This document shows, piece after piece, positions 25,441-33,841 of a stretch of 35,360 nucleotides of DNA. Position 1 is the stretch's first letter. Every line of letters begins with the position of its first letter. The translations under genes and the position numbers were made by a program. The notes beneath the pieces were generated by a model. The model had not been told where the DNA came from, searched no databases, and worked only from the letters and a program-made list of their open reading frames with translations. Source of the DNA: Stramenopiles sp. TOSAG23-2 (lineage: Eukaryota; Sar); the NCBI GenBank assembly GCA_900128395.1, contig LT649343.1, forward strand, positions 1 to 35,360. The letters run 5' to 3'.

Positions 25441-26655
25441 TTATGCAGAAGAACAAACACTTGCACTACTACCATCAGCACAGGCTTTCTTTTGGATAGT
25501 ATCATAATCTGCATCTATTACAACGCCATCAACAACAATTTGTGGTAGAAACACTTTTTTAGGAAATTGTTTATTCATTTTATTCATTGCAATTTTCATT
25601 AATTCATCACCCAATGGACCATCGGAACATTTTTTCAATTGGTCTCCATCAATATTATTTTCTTTTGCACATTTATAAGGCTTGTTAGGCTTTAATTCGA
25701 CATCCCAAGGGGAATCCATACAATCTAAAAAATCAACCTGTCCTTTTAATCCGCTAGTTGTTAAATTAAAGGCACATAATGTAATTCTTTCATAATAACA
25801 ATTTGGTGAATCGACACAGGTTCCATTTAATGAGCGCACCGCAGGAACCATGGATAAAGTTGCATCCTTGTTATTATCACCGCCAAAATTGGTAAAGACT
25901 TTAATCCAGTCACTTGAACCAAAATGACGGCATAAAGGTCATCTAGAAGCAAAGAAATAAGTTATTGATGGCGAATCATTATTACTGCTATTATTAGATG
26001 CCATCCTCATCGTTGTTTCTTCGTTATTATTATTATTCAATTTCCCAACTACACTTTTATAGTTGCATTGTGTTGACGTACAAGCAATTTTTTCATTCAC
26101 AAGTACAGTTGGTAAAGTAAATGAACCTTTTCCAACTTTATTAATGGTAGCAACCATTCCTTCATGCAATAAATAATCACCTTGCTTTCCATTGAAACAA
26201 GTTGTAACTTGATCAAAATTTATTTTATTATTTAAAGCACATTGTTTTGGGATTGTTGGTTCATAGAAAAGTGGAAGTTTAGATTCATCCATACAATCTA
26301 AAAATTTCAAATTTGTTTCTACATTACCATTTGTATTATTAAATGCACACAACGTTACCTTTTCCCAATCACATGATGTTTCGTCTGCACATATCGGCGT
26401 CCCAGACGCACTGTATGGAATGGCAGGTATAAATTCAATATTTACTTTCTTTGCATAGTTTTTATAAATTGTTTGAAAGTCACCTGAACCAAAGGCTTTA
26501 CATGTTGGTCACGCTGATCCAAATAAATATGTAATGGATTGTGTTCCTCCTTGTGTATCTTGCAATTCATTTCCCAATACAACAACGGAAGATGAAACGA
26601 TGATATTTAACACTACAAATAGTGATAAATACATGGTTGTTGTGAAAGTTTTCAT
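25441..26655 (-). CDS. Tandem GILT-family thiol reductase, putative double selenoprotein
   Basis: Three apparent ORFs share one frame from ATG (26655-26653) to TAA (25443-25441), interrupted only by TGA at 26511-26509 and 25941-25939. Read as selenocysteine, these give a 404-residue protein: signal peptide about 1-28; GILT domain A with Sec49-P-T-Cys52; an Asn-rich linker about 210-228; GILT domain B with Sec239-P-L-Cys242. Each domain keeps the GILT spacing C-x5-C-x7-C (P-I-C...S-C...T-L-C-A-F; T-C...N-C...T-L-C-A-F) and later F-L-D-C-M-D and Q-C/K-C blocks. GILT enzymes reduce protein disulfides in acidic lysosomes through a CxxC; here the first, attacking Cys of both motifs would be Sec. 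A SECIS-like fold follows in the 3' UTR. Alternatives, two nonsense mutations or introns, fit poorly because both TGAs hit the same catalytic position. Confidence 0.85.
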
Positions 26656-27235
26656 TTTGTTAATCCTTGTCTCATTACAGAATCTTCTTTCTTTTATTGC
26701 TATTTCTCTTATTGCTATAATATTTATCTGTATGTATGTTTCTATAGACAAAATGTATATGCATCATTATATATAGCAGGTTCATACGCTTACGTGTGTT
26801 TTGTTTTTTCAGCTTAGTATAAAAATAATATTAAATAGCACAATAAAAAAGCTGAAATCATTTTTACAGCCTAAAATTAATTTCGGGTTATGAAATAGGA
26901 TATTACTAAGTACAATTGTTAGTATTCTAAATAAATGAGGTATTTTAACCTTAAAAAACACTTCAAAAAAGAGAGAACAGATTTTGTTATTTTGTTGACA
27001 AATTCAAAATTCATATAATTGATTATGATAATATAAAAGAAAAAAGAAGAATAGTAGAAACACTAAGATCAACAAATAATATAGATATATATAATATCAA
27101 CGATTATATAACTCGCATTCCCTCTCTTTATTACCATAATTTTGTATACGATAAAATACGGATAATACAAAAACGAAAAAAAGGAAGATAGTCAAATTAT
27201 ATACTATACTATATAAAAAACTATATTATTAACAA
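26656..27235. other. Divergent intergenic region between the GILT gene and RAD51C
   Basis: AT-rich with no gene visible. It must contain the promoters of the two flanking, oppositely transcribed genes. A-rich leader sequence precedes the RAD51C start. Confidence 0.5.
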
Positions 27236-28531
27236 ATGTCAACACGTGCAACAGCGACTTTACCATATAAACCTTCCATTGTTGTACAACTAAACCGTAA
27301 TGGTTATCGAACAACGAAAGATATATTAAATTCAACGCCAATACAAATAAGTGAGGATTTAAAAATATCATTGCAAGATGCACTGAATATCATACGCACT
27401 GCAGAGGAGAAAGAAAGAGGCAATGATTTAAAACCAGAAGATTTTGCTTCACATTCAGCGTTAAACATGTTAAAAAAAAAAAAGAAAAATATTGTAACTT
27501 TTTGTAAAGATATTGATACAGGTTTATTTGGTGGTGGTGGTGTACCTGTTGGTGAAATGACTGAATTTTGTGGTGTGCCTGGTGTTGGAAAGACTCAAAT
27601 GAGTATGCAATTAGCCGTTAATGTACAGATACCACCATTTTACGGCGGTTTAGGTGGTGCATGTGTATATATTGATACGGAAGGCAGCTTAATGGTGGAA
27701 CGTTTGGAAGAAATGGCAAATGCTATGTTAGAACGTTTAAGACAATTGCAACAATATCGTAGAAAGCAAAAACAACGTAAAACAAATGGTAATAATACTA
27801 ATGGTAATACAAATGAAAACAGTATCAATGGAAATAACAATACATCATCATCATCAAGCAAATCGAGTAGGAAAAAAAGAACAGATGATATCGATATAAC
27901 AATTGAATCTATTTTATCAAATATACATGTATTTCGTGTGCATGATTATGCAGAACAATTAGCTGTTGTGAAAATGTTACCTACTTTTTTAAATGATCAT
28001 TCAAATGTCCGGTTAATAGTTATGGATAGCGTAGCATTTCATTTTCGACATGGTTTTGATGATATGGCAAAACGATCTAGAATGTTAAGTCAAATGTCAC
28101 AAGATTTAAATAAAATGGCAACAGATTATGAATTATCAATTGTGGTCGTCAATCAAGTAACAACAAAATTTAAATTTGGAAATTCAAATAATAATAATAA
28201 TAAAAATAATGATAACATCACTAATAATAATAATAATGGTGGTGGTGGAGCAATCTTAATCCCAGCACTTGGTGAAAGTTGGTCCCATGCTGCAACCAAT
28301 CGTGTTGAATTATTTTGGAATCAAGGAATACGTAATGCAAAATTAGTCAAATCACCTTCGCAAAAAGTCAATACAGTTACATATGCAGTGACAAAAGATG
28401 GTATTCGTCGTTCATCAAAATCGATTGTATCAAATGTAGATAATGGCAATAGTGGTAGTAATAGTAGTAGTAGTACAAATAGTAGTGGAGGTGGTGGTTC
28501 TACAAAGAAACGTTCAAGGGGTGGTGATTGA
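27236..28531 (+). CDS. RAD51C: RAD51C-type recombinase paralogue
   Basis: This 431-aa RecA/RAD51-fold ATPase acts in homologous-recombination repair with other RAD51 paralogues. The N-terminal part (1-85) resembles the helix-hairpin-helix-like domain. Walker A is G113-V-P-G-V-G-K-T120, and Walker B is R-L-I-V-M-D at about 259-264. RAD51C-specific blocks are F-C-G-V-P-G-V-G-K-T-Q, Q-I-P-P-F-Y-G-G, Y-I-D-T-E-G-S, F-R-H-G-F-D-D, V-N-Q-V-T-T-K, L-I-P-A-L-G-E-S-W and K-S-P-S-Q-K. The basic C-terminus (K-K-R-S-R) fits the nuclear-localisation signal at the end of human RAD51C. Two low-complexity insertions (about 180-215, 316-338) enlarge the usual length of about 375. It ends in TGA. Confidence 0.92.
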   Translation: MSTRATATLPYKPSIVVQLNRNGYRTTKDILNSTPIQISEDLKISLQDALNIIRTAEEKERGNDLKPEDFASHSALNMLKKKKKNIVTFCKDIDTGLFGGGGVPVGEMTEFCGVPGVGKTQMSMQLAVNVQIPPFYGGLGGACVYIDTEGSLMVERLEEMANAMLERLRQLQQYRRKQKQRKTNGNNTNGNTNENSINGNNNTSSSSSKSSRKKRTDDIDITIESILSNIHVFRVHDYAEQLAVVKMLPTFLNDHSNVRLIVMDSVAFHFRHGFDDMAKRSRMLSQMSQDLNKMATDYELSIVVVNQVTTKFKFGNSNNNNNKNNDNITNNNNNGGGGAILIPALGESWSHAATNRVELFWNQGIRNAKLVKSPSQKVNTVTYAVTKDGIRRSSKSIVSNVDNGNSGSNSSSSTNSSGGGGSTKKRSRGGD

Positions 28532-28604
28532 TGTGTGTGCGTGTGTGTAATTTTTATAAAATATTTATTGCATTTAGAGTATGATTTTTACAATATGATA
28601 TTAT

Positions 28605-28617
28605 ATACGCTTCGTAT
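28605..28617. other. Small CGTA-type hairpin after RAD51C
   Basis: ATACG-CTT-CGTAT, a 5-bp perfect stem with a 3-base loop, about 75 nt after the RAD51C stop. It is one of several TACG/CGTA palindromes found in 3' flanks here. Confidence 0.5.
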
Positions 28618-28705
28618 TATTTGTCTTACTCATATATTTTATATTTTATATAAATTTCTTTTACTCCCGGAAAGTTAACATCTCAAATCAAAAACAAATC
28701 AAAAA

Positions 28706-29310
28706 CTATCGCACATTTCCTTGGCTCATCCACTTCTGTAAGTCACTCTTATCAAAATCCCCATCACCATTTCTATCTAATTTTGTAAACATCAAGTCAA
28801 AAAATTTAGGCAATAATTCTCCCATTCGCCTTGTTTTCTTGCCATTCCAATGACATGGATTACTAAACGTAATAATGATATCCCGGATATTACCAACGAT
28901 GTCGATAAACTTTGCCCTGGCGTCAGTTTGAAAAATAGAAAGTCTTGACTTTCATTTGCATCAAAACCACACGATTTGCCTGCACAAACAAAAAATAAAA
29001 TAATTTGTATAATCGTTTGCGGCAAAGATTCAAAAACAACTTCTATTAATACACGCAATGCTTCGTATTGAACCATGAAAATAACAAACGGAGCTGGTAA
29101 ACATAGTTCAAACGGACGGTAAAATGGCATCATAATATCAAGTGCAGGAACAAAGATTGGGGATAATAACATAAGCATACACATTTTCACACGAGAACAC
29201 CTTCTTACGAGACGAAATGCTCCACTACTATTTTTTCTGTTTTGGTCATCATTACTTTCATCTTCTTGTCCAATAATCAGAATCCAAGAATATAAAAACA
29301 GTTCCGCTAT
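28706..29310 (-). pseudogene. Remnant of a multispanning membrane protein with C-terminal EF-hand
   Basis: The sense frame starts after a TAA near 29313 without an ATG. It encodes hydrophobic segments including E-V-V-F-E-S-L-P-Q-T-I-I-Q, a motif like that of XK-related multispanning proteins, and continues to about 28830. There the frame breaks. A single missing base in the A-run at 28837-28834 would join it to a second frame that encodes an EF-hand loop (D-R-N-G-D-G-D-F-D-K-S-D-L) and ends at TAG 28708-28706. The missing start and one-base frameshift suggest a pseudogene. A spliced gene or a sequencing error in the A-run are the alternatives. Confidence 0.5.
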
Positions 29311-29542
29311 TTCTTATAAAAATGTTTCAATATAATTCGTTTTTGTAAATGTAGATACCTTCTTGATTATGTTGTTAATAGAATTCTATTCACATATATA
29401 AATTAAAACAATCATCTGTATTTCTTTTCTGTATACATCATTTGATATATGTTATTTTAAAATGAATAAAAAGAAGAAATGTGTGTTGTCGTAACGAAGG
29501 TTAGGTGGTTACATTTTGATTTTATGTTATGATGTGTCCATA

Positions 29543-29714
29543 GTAAAATAGTAAAAAAATAAATATAAAAAATTGCCATTTTTGGGCCTGAAAAAGTTGA
29601 TGAAAAAGGCGAAAAGGGAAAAGAGGCGTGTGCTGATTTTTACATAGGTATATTTATCAGTACAAATATTAGTATACTTATTAGATACGTTAGCAACTTA
29701 GACACACACACACA
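29543..29714. repeat. Copy A of a roughly 175-bp direct repeat (copy B 30213-30395)
   Basis: Both copies contain the run AAAATTGCCATTTTTGGGCC and end in a CACACACA run. They differ by a 6-base gap (CACAAA absent here) and a few substitutions. Copy B overlaps the start of the minus-strand frame at 29965-30303, so copy A is a duplicate of that gene's 5' part. Confidence 0.9.
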
Positions 29715-29790
29715 TGGTTCTACAAAAAGAAATGTTCAAGGGGTGGTGATTGAATGTGTGATGTGTGTGTTTGTATTTTTTTATATATTA
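29715..29790 (+). pseudogene. Duplicated 3' end of RAD51C
   Basis: TGGTTCTACAAAAAGAAATG and the following bases match the last codons and stop of RAD51C (28495-28531), including GTTCAAGGGGTGGTGATTGA. The match then continues, more weakly, into the GT-rich 3' flank. It is joined directly to copy A of the other repeat at a CA run. This is a non-functional fragment. Confidence 0.85.
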
Positions 29791-29964
29791 ACATTTAGCG
29801 CATCTTGGTCCATGATTTACATGATGTCTAATTAATATTACAAATAATACGAGTAGTACGCGCGTTCGCGTACTGATATTTTAAACTATTTTTTTATTTT
29901 TTTTTATTTTTTTACTCTCACTGACAATATTCAAAATTGTTTTTTACAGAGAGGCAATTGGCCA

Positions 29965-30303
29965 TCAATTTGACTTCAACAGCATTAACATCTGATCCAT
30001 TTTATCTTTCATTTCTTGCATTTCGGTTTCCATTCCTTTTAATCTCTTGTCCATCCTTATCATTCTATCTTCCATTGGTTTCATAACGTTACGAACATGA
30101 TTTCCAGCAACTCGGGATTCTTCTTTTTCATTGCGCTCTTCTTTTGTGTGTTTATACAACTTCCAGATTTTATCGTATGCAACATTATTTGATTGAAATG
30201 ACTCAATAACTACAAAACAGTAAAATAGTAAAAAAATAAATATAAAAAATTGCCATTTTTGGGCCTGAAAAAGTTGATGAAAAAGGCGAAAAGGGAAAAG
30301 CAC
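29965..30303 (-). pseudogene. Coiled-coil protein fragment or last exon
   Basis: An open frame of 112 codons without an ATG start: first a hydrophobic stretch (FFIFIFLLFYCFVVI), then a charged coiled coil rich in Met, Lys and Glu (M-K-P-M-E-D-R-M, M-D-K-R-L-K-G-M). The hydrophobic part may be an intron end rather than protein: in sense it is a pyrimidine-rich run ending TTTTGTAG, which looks like a 3' splice site, followed by the codons for I-E-S-F-Q-S-N-N. So this may be the last exon of a gene whose earlier exons are missing, or a remnant like its neighbour. Confidence 0.4.
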
Positions 30304-30395
30304 AAAAGAGGCGTGTGCTGATTTTTACATAGGTATATTTTTCAGTACAAATATTAGTATACTTATTTGATACGTTATCAACTTAGACACACACA
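30213..30395. repeat. Copy B of the roughly 175-bp direct repeat
   Basis: Partner of 29543-29714, same orientation, about 670 bp apart. It ends in a CA microsatellite (ACACACACACA), where copy A is joined to the RAD51C fragment. Confidence 0.9.
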
Positions 30396-30574
30396 CACAA
30401 AAGCGCGCAAACATTTATCTATTTATAAATATAAAAAACGTATATGGAGAAATATACATCGAAAAATTCTACAATATATAATATACGACAATATTTTGAA
30501 AACAGTATAATATCAAACGATCGGAATTTAAAATATAATAATATATATATATATTTAATAACAAAAAAAAAAAG

Positions 30575-31795
30575 ATGGGTGGTGGTGCATCAACGGAAAT
30601 GACTGCAGAGCAACAAGGCCAAATAGCAGGTCAATGCATTTCGGAATTATTAAATTTATCGGCTGTATATGCAGTAGAACAAGGTCAAATAGCTGATACA
30701 TGGAAAAGAGATGAATTAGCCATTCCTGTACCTATGCGTGGCAAATTTGATGCGGCTGGTGCAGCAGTCGCTAAAATACCTATGGTTGGCTCAGGGTTGA
30801 AAAAACAAGTAGATGGTGCGGTAACGAAAATACAAGAGGCGTTTATTGATTGTGCTGTTACGGTTTGTAAAGACCCTGGAACGTTGAAAGCATATCAAAG
30901 TGCTATTGGCACTATGGCATTTACCGGCACAGGTGAAGGTATCAATCCTATTGAAATGTGCCGACAAGGTGGCGATGCATTTGCTGATTATATGATTACA
31001 ACTGCCGCTGGTAAATTGATTGAGTTGATGACACCAGTCATTAATGAAATTTTAAAAACACATACATTAACAAAAGTATGGGATGGTGCTAATAAAATTT
31101 ACGGCACCATGGCAAGCAAAGTGCCCGCGTTAAAACCTATTGAACTTGAATTGGCTGATTATTGCACGGAACAAATTTTAGGTTCTCTTGAAATGATGAT
31201 CAGAAGCAAAGAGCGCTTAGTGAAAAAAGATCCAGAAGCGGAAGGTAGTGGTGCAACTGATACCATCAAAATGGTCTACAAAGGTGGATTAGTAGCAAAA
31301 GAAAATCCAAGATTGATTTTAGTAGCAAAGGGAGATCCAAAAGCTATCATTTTCGAAAATGCAAGTGGATTGGCCGGTGATACATCGGAGCCAGTAAAAA
31401 TGACATTAAAAAATGCACAAGGTCATGCATTAACATTGAAACACAAACCTCGCACGTGGAAATATTGGAGCTATATAGAATTAGAGATTGCAAAAGGCAA
31501 TCCAGAATCAACTGTATCATTATCACGCAAAGGTAAATTTTTAGTTGCTGATGGAAGAGTATTAGATGTTGCTATGTGGAGATTAACAGTCGGTGCAATG
31601 GTAAATTTAGTATCTGATACTCGTGGTGAAGCACAGACATTTTCAGCGGGTGGTGGAAGAGATTTTGACATCAATGAAGATGGTACAATCAGTCCATCGA
31701 TGGGCAGAAATATTAAAGAATTTGTCTTAGGTTTTCAATTCCAACCAACTGTTGTCACTGTTGGAACTATGGTAACAACAACAACAACAGCATAA
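30575..31795 (+). CDS. Probably N-myristoylated DUF4197-like protein with a novel C-terminal domain
   Basis: This 406-aa protein starts M-G-G-G-A-S, a good N-myristoylation signal (Gly2, Ser6), so it is likely to be attached to a membrane. Residues about 20-190 are helical and resemble bacterial-type DUF4197: an I-P-V-P motif followed by amphipathic helices, then G-D-A-F-A-D-Y-M-I-T-T-A-A-G-K-L with a hydrophobic follow-on. I judge this by eye and from memory, so it is moderate evidence. Residues about 225-395 form a beta-rich domain with repeated strand-turn patterns (L-I-L-V-A-K-G-D, L-E-I-A-K-G-N, F-L-V-A-D-G-R) that I do not recognise. The protein ends in a Thr run. The codons are less AT-rich than those of its neighbours. 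The ATG follows an A12 leader. Confidence 0.75.
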   Translation: MGGGASTEMTAEQQGQIAGQCISELLNLSAVYAVEQGQIADTWKRDELAIPVPMRGKFDAAGAAVAKIPMVGSGLKKQVDGAVTKIQEAFIDCAVTVCKDPGTLKAYQSAIGTMAFTGTGEGINPIEMCRQGGDAFADYMITTAAGKLIELMTPVINEILKTHTLTKVWDGANKIYGTMASKVPALKPIELELADYCTEQILGSLEMMIRSKERLVKKDPEAEGSGATDTIKMVYKGGLVAKENPRLILVAKGDPKAIIFENASGLAGDTSEPVKMTLKNAQGHALTLKHKPRTWKYWSYIELEIAKGNPESTVSLSRKGKFLVADGRVLDVAMWRLTVGAMVNLVSDTRGEAQTFSAGGGRDFDINEDGTISPSMGRNIKEFVLGFQFQPTVVTVGTMVTTTTTA

Positions 31796-32111
31796 ATTTT
31801 TGTGCGTTAAAAAATACGAAGAATGTTTATAATATGTACATGATGTACGTTCGTATTTAATACACGTGCAACGAGCGATATGGAGTAAAATTGAAATAAC
31901 AAGTACTTCGTACGAAGTTCGTATGTTGTGGATACGTATTTTTTTCGTTAAAAATATGAATTTCATAAGGAAAAAGCAATATTTTTTTTTATTTTTTTAC
32001 GTCATTTTACCAAAATTTACAAATAAATTTTTATCCTGATATATCTATTATCATACTTCTATCATACTTTTAATACTTCATTAATATCCTGATATATACT
32101 ATACCGAGACT
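31796..32111. other. 3' spacer with nested inverted repeats
   Basis: AAATACGAA (31812-31820) pairs with TTCGTATTT (31850-31858), and inside it GTACAT-G-ATGTAC (31836-31848) forms a second hairpin. A perfect 14-bp palindrome ACTTCGTACGAAGT lies at 31905-31918. This is the 3' flank of the DUF4197-like gene, convergent with the next gene. No other gene is seen. Confidence 0.6.
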
Positions 32112-32660
32112 CTATATTTCAGAACAACAAGTGCAGAAAGTACCATATCGTACACTACATTTACTATTTTGGTCATTGTCACTATATAAATCATGACAAT
32201 AAAAGCAAACATGATGATAATTATCCCGATCAAGCATCTGCATGATATCTTTTTTCATAGCTGCTAATATCGGAGCTAACAGATCTGCTCGAGCAAACCG
32301 ATCTTGAGCAATGTGTGTGCCACAGAATTTTGAACCATCAGGCATATTATTTAAGCGGGCTATTCTCCTACCCGTCATTGTCAAATCGACATGAGGAGGA
32401 TGCTCACCCTGAACAAAGCCAAGAGGGAGCGCATTTACAATTTGAGATGCGTAGCTCTCCAAATCCTGACCAATATTAGCACTAAACATACGTTCCAGTT
32501 TACGCTTGCGACAACCACGAGAGAGACATACGTCAAAAACGTCTTTACATTCATCTACTTCTTTATGGTTATGATTTGGTGAACCACCACCGGTCATTCT
32601 AAATCGATCTAACATTTCTTCATCGATCTTTTCTTCATTGTATTTTGGTGATGACATCAT
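32112..32660 (-). CDS. Unrecognised 182-aa Cys-rich protein
   Basis: An ATG-led ORF ending in TAG. It is soluble-looking with no signal peptide. The N-terminal third is acidic and polar. A first Cys group occurs at about 37-50 (E-C-K-D-V-F-D-V-C-L-S-R-G-C-R-K-R-K). The C-terminus is dense in Cys/His (H-V-C-F-Y-C-H-D-L-Y, then S-K-C, F-C-T-C-C), which looks like a zinc-binding or disulfide-rich module. The middle contains M-P-D-G-S-K-F-C-G-T-H-I-A. I do not recognise the family. Length and composition support a real gene, but nothing confirms expression. A second ATG at codon 2 is equally possible. Confidence 0.55.
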   Translation of the reverse strand: MMSSPKYNEEKIDEEMLDRFRMTGGGSPNHNHKEVDECKDVFDVCLSRGCRKRKLERMFSANIGQDLESYASQIVNALPLGFVQGEHPPHVDLTMTGRRIARLNNMPDGSKFCGTHIAQDRFARADLLAPILAAMKKDIMQMLDRDNYHHVCFYCHDLYSDNDQNSKCSVRYGTFCTCCSEI

Positions 32661-33841
32661 TATGCTTTCTTTTTGTTACAATTTCTATTAAATCCTATCT
32701 CTTTTGTTTGTTTCTTGTTTTTAATGAAGTACGAATATATAGACTATATATTGCATTTATAATTAGTTACCTTTACGTATATGAGGAAGGTTGGCTAGTT
32801 TATTATAAGTATATAAGAAGCTTTAAAAAGTTGTTGGGTGCTTGGGTAAAAAAACAGGTAAAAAAAAAAACTATTAAATATTTAAGTAAAAGGCTGTTAT
32901 AGTATTTATAATTATAATACCCTATCTTAACAGTTTTCTTGGTTTTCTTGTTTTCTCTCTTTTCTCTACCCGAACCCTATATATTAACATTATACATCAT
33001 TGAAATGAATAGAATTGAAATATGTTGTACTTATTAGTATACAAAAACACTTTTGTCTTGCCTCACTCATCAGTTTCACACACCTTTTTTTTCGTTTTCG
33101 TCATGTATAAAAGTATATATAATATACTATTTATAAAATGTATATATCACATGTGGACGGAATAGAAAGAGACGACTGATGGTATAATCTATATGTAATA
33201 TTTTATAAGTTAGCATATCTTCGACAATATATCGACAATCTACCAACAATGTCATCCTCAGCGCATAAATCACGATACATTAATGCACAATCTGTACATA
33301 TGTAATACGACATGTTCTCTTTGTATATTGATCATTAACAATGAACTAGACTATTTATTTTATTTTACATCTATCATATGTACACATCTATATCACATAT
33401 ATAATGCTTTTATTACTATCTCATTTGATCAATGTGTATAAACGTTTTTACCATATGGAATGTGTAATATATATAGATATATGTTTTTGACGACACTTAG
33501 CGCACCTAAAATTATGTCAAATTGTAGTACCAGGTTAAGGTATAATAAAACAAAAAAACTTTATACTCAGGCCGGCAGAGTATATACAAAATGATTACCT
33601 ATCAATTAATACCTTAATTCGAACTGTAGTTTTTGCATTTTATTATGCAAAAAACATAAAAAAACATAGAATCCTCACAAATTGAATTAACAATAAAAGA
33701 TCATAATATATAACACGATGAAAAGAAGTGAAAAGAAATCATAATATATATACATATATATATATTTGTATATTGTTGTGTTTATATTTGTATATTATTT
33801 GTATATATATATATATATTGAATATTTGAAATCAAATAATT
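32661..33841. other. 1.2-kb AT-rich divergent spacer
   Basis: This lies upstream of both the 182-aa ORF (-) and the U-box gene (+). It contains TA microsatellites near 33745-33765 and 33800-33820 and otherwise only short random frames. No RNA gene is recognised. Confidence 0.45.

Larger units (their letters stand above)
29311..29964. other. Spacer built from duplicated gene fragments
   Basis: Contains the fragment copies listed separately (29543-29714 and 29715-29790) plus a perfect hairpin AGTACGCG-CGTT-CGCGTACT at 29855-29874. No intact gene is visible. Confidence 0.5.

Noticed and set aside
25441-26655. Three separate small genes (or a pseudogene) instead of one selenoprotein
   Set aside because: The later two pieces have no ATG near their start that would keep the active site, all three share one frame, and both TGAs occupy the same catalytic position with conserved flanks.
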